Positions 12,748 to 13,338 of a stretch of 13,338 bases of DNA are shown here, one piece after another; the stretch's first letter is position 1, and each line of letters starts with the position of its first letter. The notes under the pieces are model-generated. The model was given only the letters and a program-made list of their open reading frames with translations. It was not told the DNA's origin and searched no databases. The position numbers were made by a program, and so were the translations under genes. Origin of the DNA: an uncultured Clostridia bacterium (lineage in GTDB: Bacteria; Bacillota; Clostridia; Christensenellales; UBA1242); the NCBI GenBank assembly GCA_947303145.1, contig CAMYXB010000017.1, forward strand, positions 1 to 13,338, written 5' to 3'.

Positions 12748-13338
12748 TCACATAACTAGCATAAGAAGGCAGAGGAAAATGTATGGAGCAAGCATGATGA
12801 TGGAATCAAATCTATCCAGCACTCCACCATGGCTCCTGAAGAAATCTCCTGAATCCTGCACCCTTGCACGACGCTTGACAAAACTCTCGAACAAATCTCC
12901 CACCTGAGATACAACAGAGCCAAAAAGACCTACAAGAAGTATCTTCCAAATGGCGATATCTTGGAACACTCCGCCACAGGCAAAGTAGAAAGCATAGAAA
13001 CACACCACTGCACCTATTATGCCTCCTAGCAAGCCAAACAATGCTCCGGAGAGTGTTTTCTTAGGGCTAATCTTGGGGAAAATCTTCTTGCCACCAATAA
13101 GCGAGCCGAAAGCCATGGCAAATGTATCTGTGAGGCATGCTATGGCAAATAGCAGAACAAGTCCAAACAATCCGTATGGAACACCCGCCACCTTGCTGGT
13201 GAGATTGAGACCCAAGTCGGCTATATGATTGATGAAATAAACTACAAGCAGCAGAAATGTAGGATAGAATACGACTGACAATGAGTTGTTAGCCTTAAAT
13301 ATTGAGAATGATGCCATGCTCATATTGGTCGCTAGTCT
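12748..13338 (-). CDS. cdsA: Phosphatidate cytidylyltransferase (partial, N-terminus beyond window)
   Basis: CdsA makes CDP-diacylglycerol from phosphatidate and CTP at the membrane, the branch point for most phospholipids. The frame stays open to the window edge, leaving 196 C-terminal residues of a usual 260-280; the internal ATG at 13323 is not the real start. DTFAMAFGSLIGGKKIFPKISPKKTLSGALFG and the C-terminal SQVGDLFESFVKRR...DSG...HGGVLDRFDS match the family, with hydrophobic helices between them. Two positions of the family signature differ: QDSG where KD is typical, and RSHGG where P/G-x-HGG is typical. The metal-binding aspartates in the signature are present, so I expect activity. 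It precedes rseP as in many Firmicutes. Confidence 0.93.
   Translation of the reverse strand, partial: RLATNMSMASFSIFKANNSLSVVFYPTFLLLVVYFINHIADLGLNLTSKVAGVPYGLFGLVLLFAIACLTDTFAMAFGSLIGGKKIFPKISPKKTLSGALFGLLGGIIGAVVCFYAFYFACGGVFQDIAIWKILLVGLFGSVVSQVGDLFESFVKRRARVQDSGDFFRSHGGVLDRFDSIIMLAPYIFLCLLMLVM

Overview
This is a 13.3 kb stretch of a low-GC bacterial chromosome. Every gene I can support lies on the minus strand, so transcription runs from high to low coordinates. The gene order (cdsA, rseP, a polC derivative, rimP, nusA, ylxR, infB, rbfA, nrnA, truB) is the conserved Firmicutes translation/replication neighbourhood. Together with the PolC-type N-terminal domains and AT-rich promoters, this points to a Clostridia-like Firmicute, probably an uncultured one. 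I cannot name the genus.

Layout, in transcription order. (1) 13338-11391: a 5'-truncated cdsA (phospholipid precursor synthesis) and rseP (site-2 protease), closed by a clear intrinsic terminator. (2) 11383-9769: a single gene with its own strong promoter. It encodes the N-terminal, OB-fold and proofreading-exonuclease parts of PolC, but no PHP or polymerase domain. (3) 9750-1024: a long operon with a near-perfect promoter and a 5'-UTR hairpin, then rimP, nusA, ylxR/rnpM, infB, rbfA, nrnA (frameshifted here), truB, a Nfo-like TIM-barrel gene and yebC, ending in an intrinsic terminator. It links ribosome maturation, transcription elongation, initiation factor 2, short-RNA turnover, tRNA pseudouridylation and a ribosome-associated YebC factor. 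(4) 941-1: trxB, running off the window edge, with its own promoter. A 22-bp perfect palindrome covers that promoter's spacer and overlaps its -10 box.

Departures from the textbook Firmicutes order are the interesting part. The polC slot holds a polymerase-less exonuclease with a candidate sliding-clamp-binding motif. dxr, proS, ylxQ and ribF are absent from their usual places. A Nfo-like gene follows truB, where ribF often lies. nrnA carries a one-base frameshift although all its motifs survive. The rest looks like ordinary, well-conserved housekeeping DNA. I saw no mobile elements, CRISPR arrays, tRNAs or rRNAs, and no gene-free stretch longer than about 206 bases.
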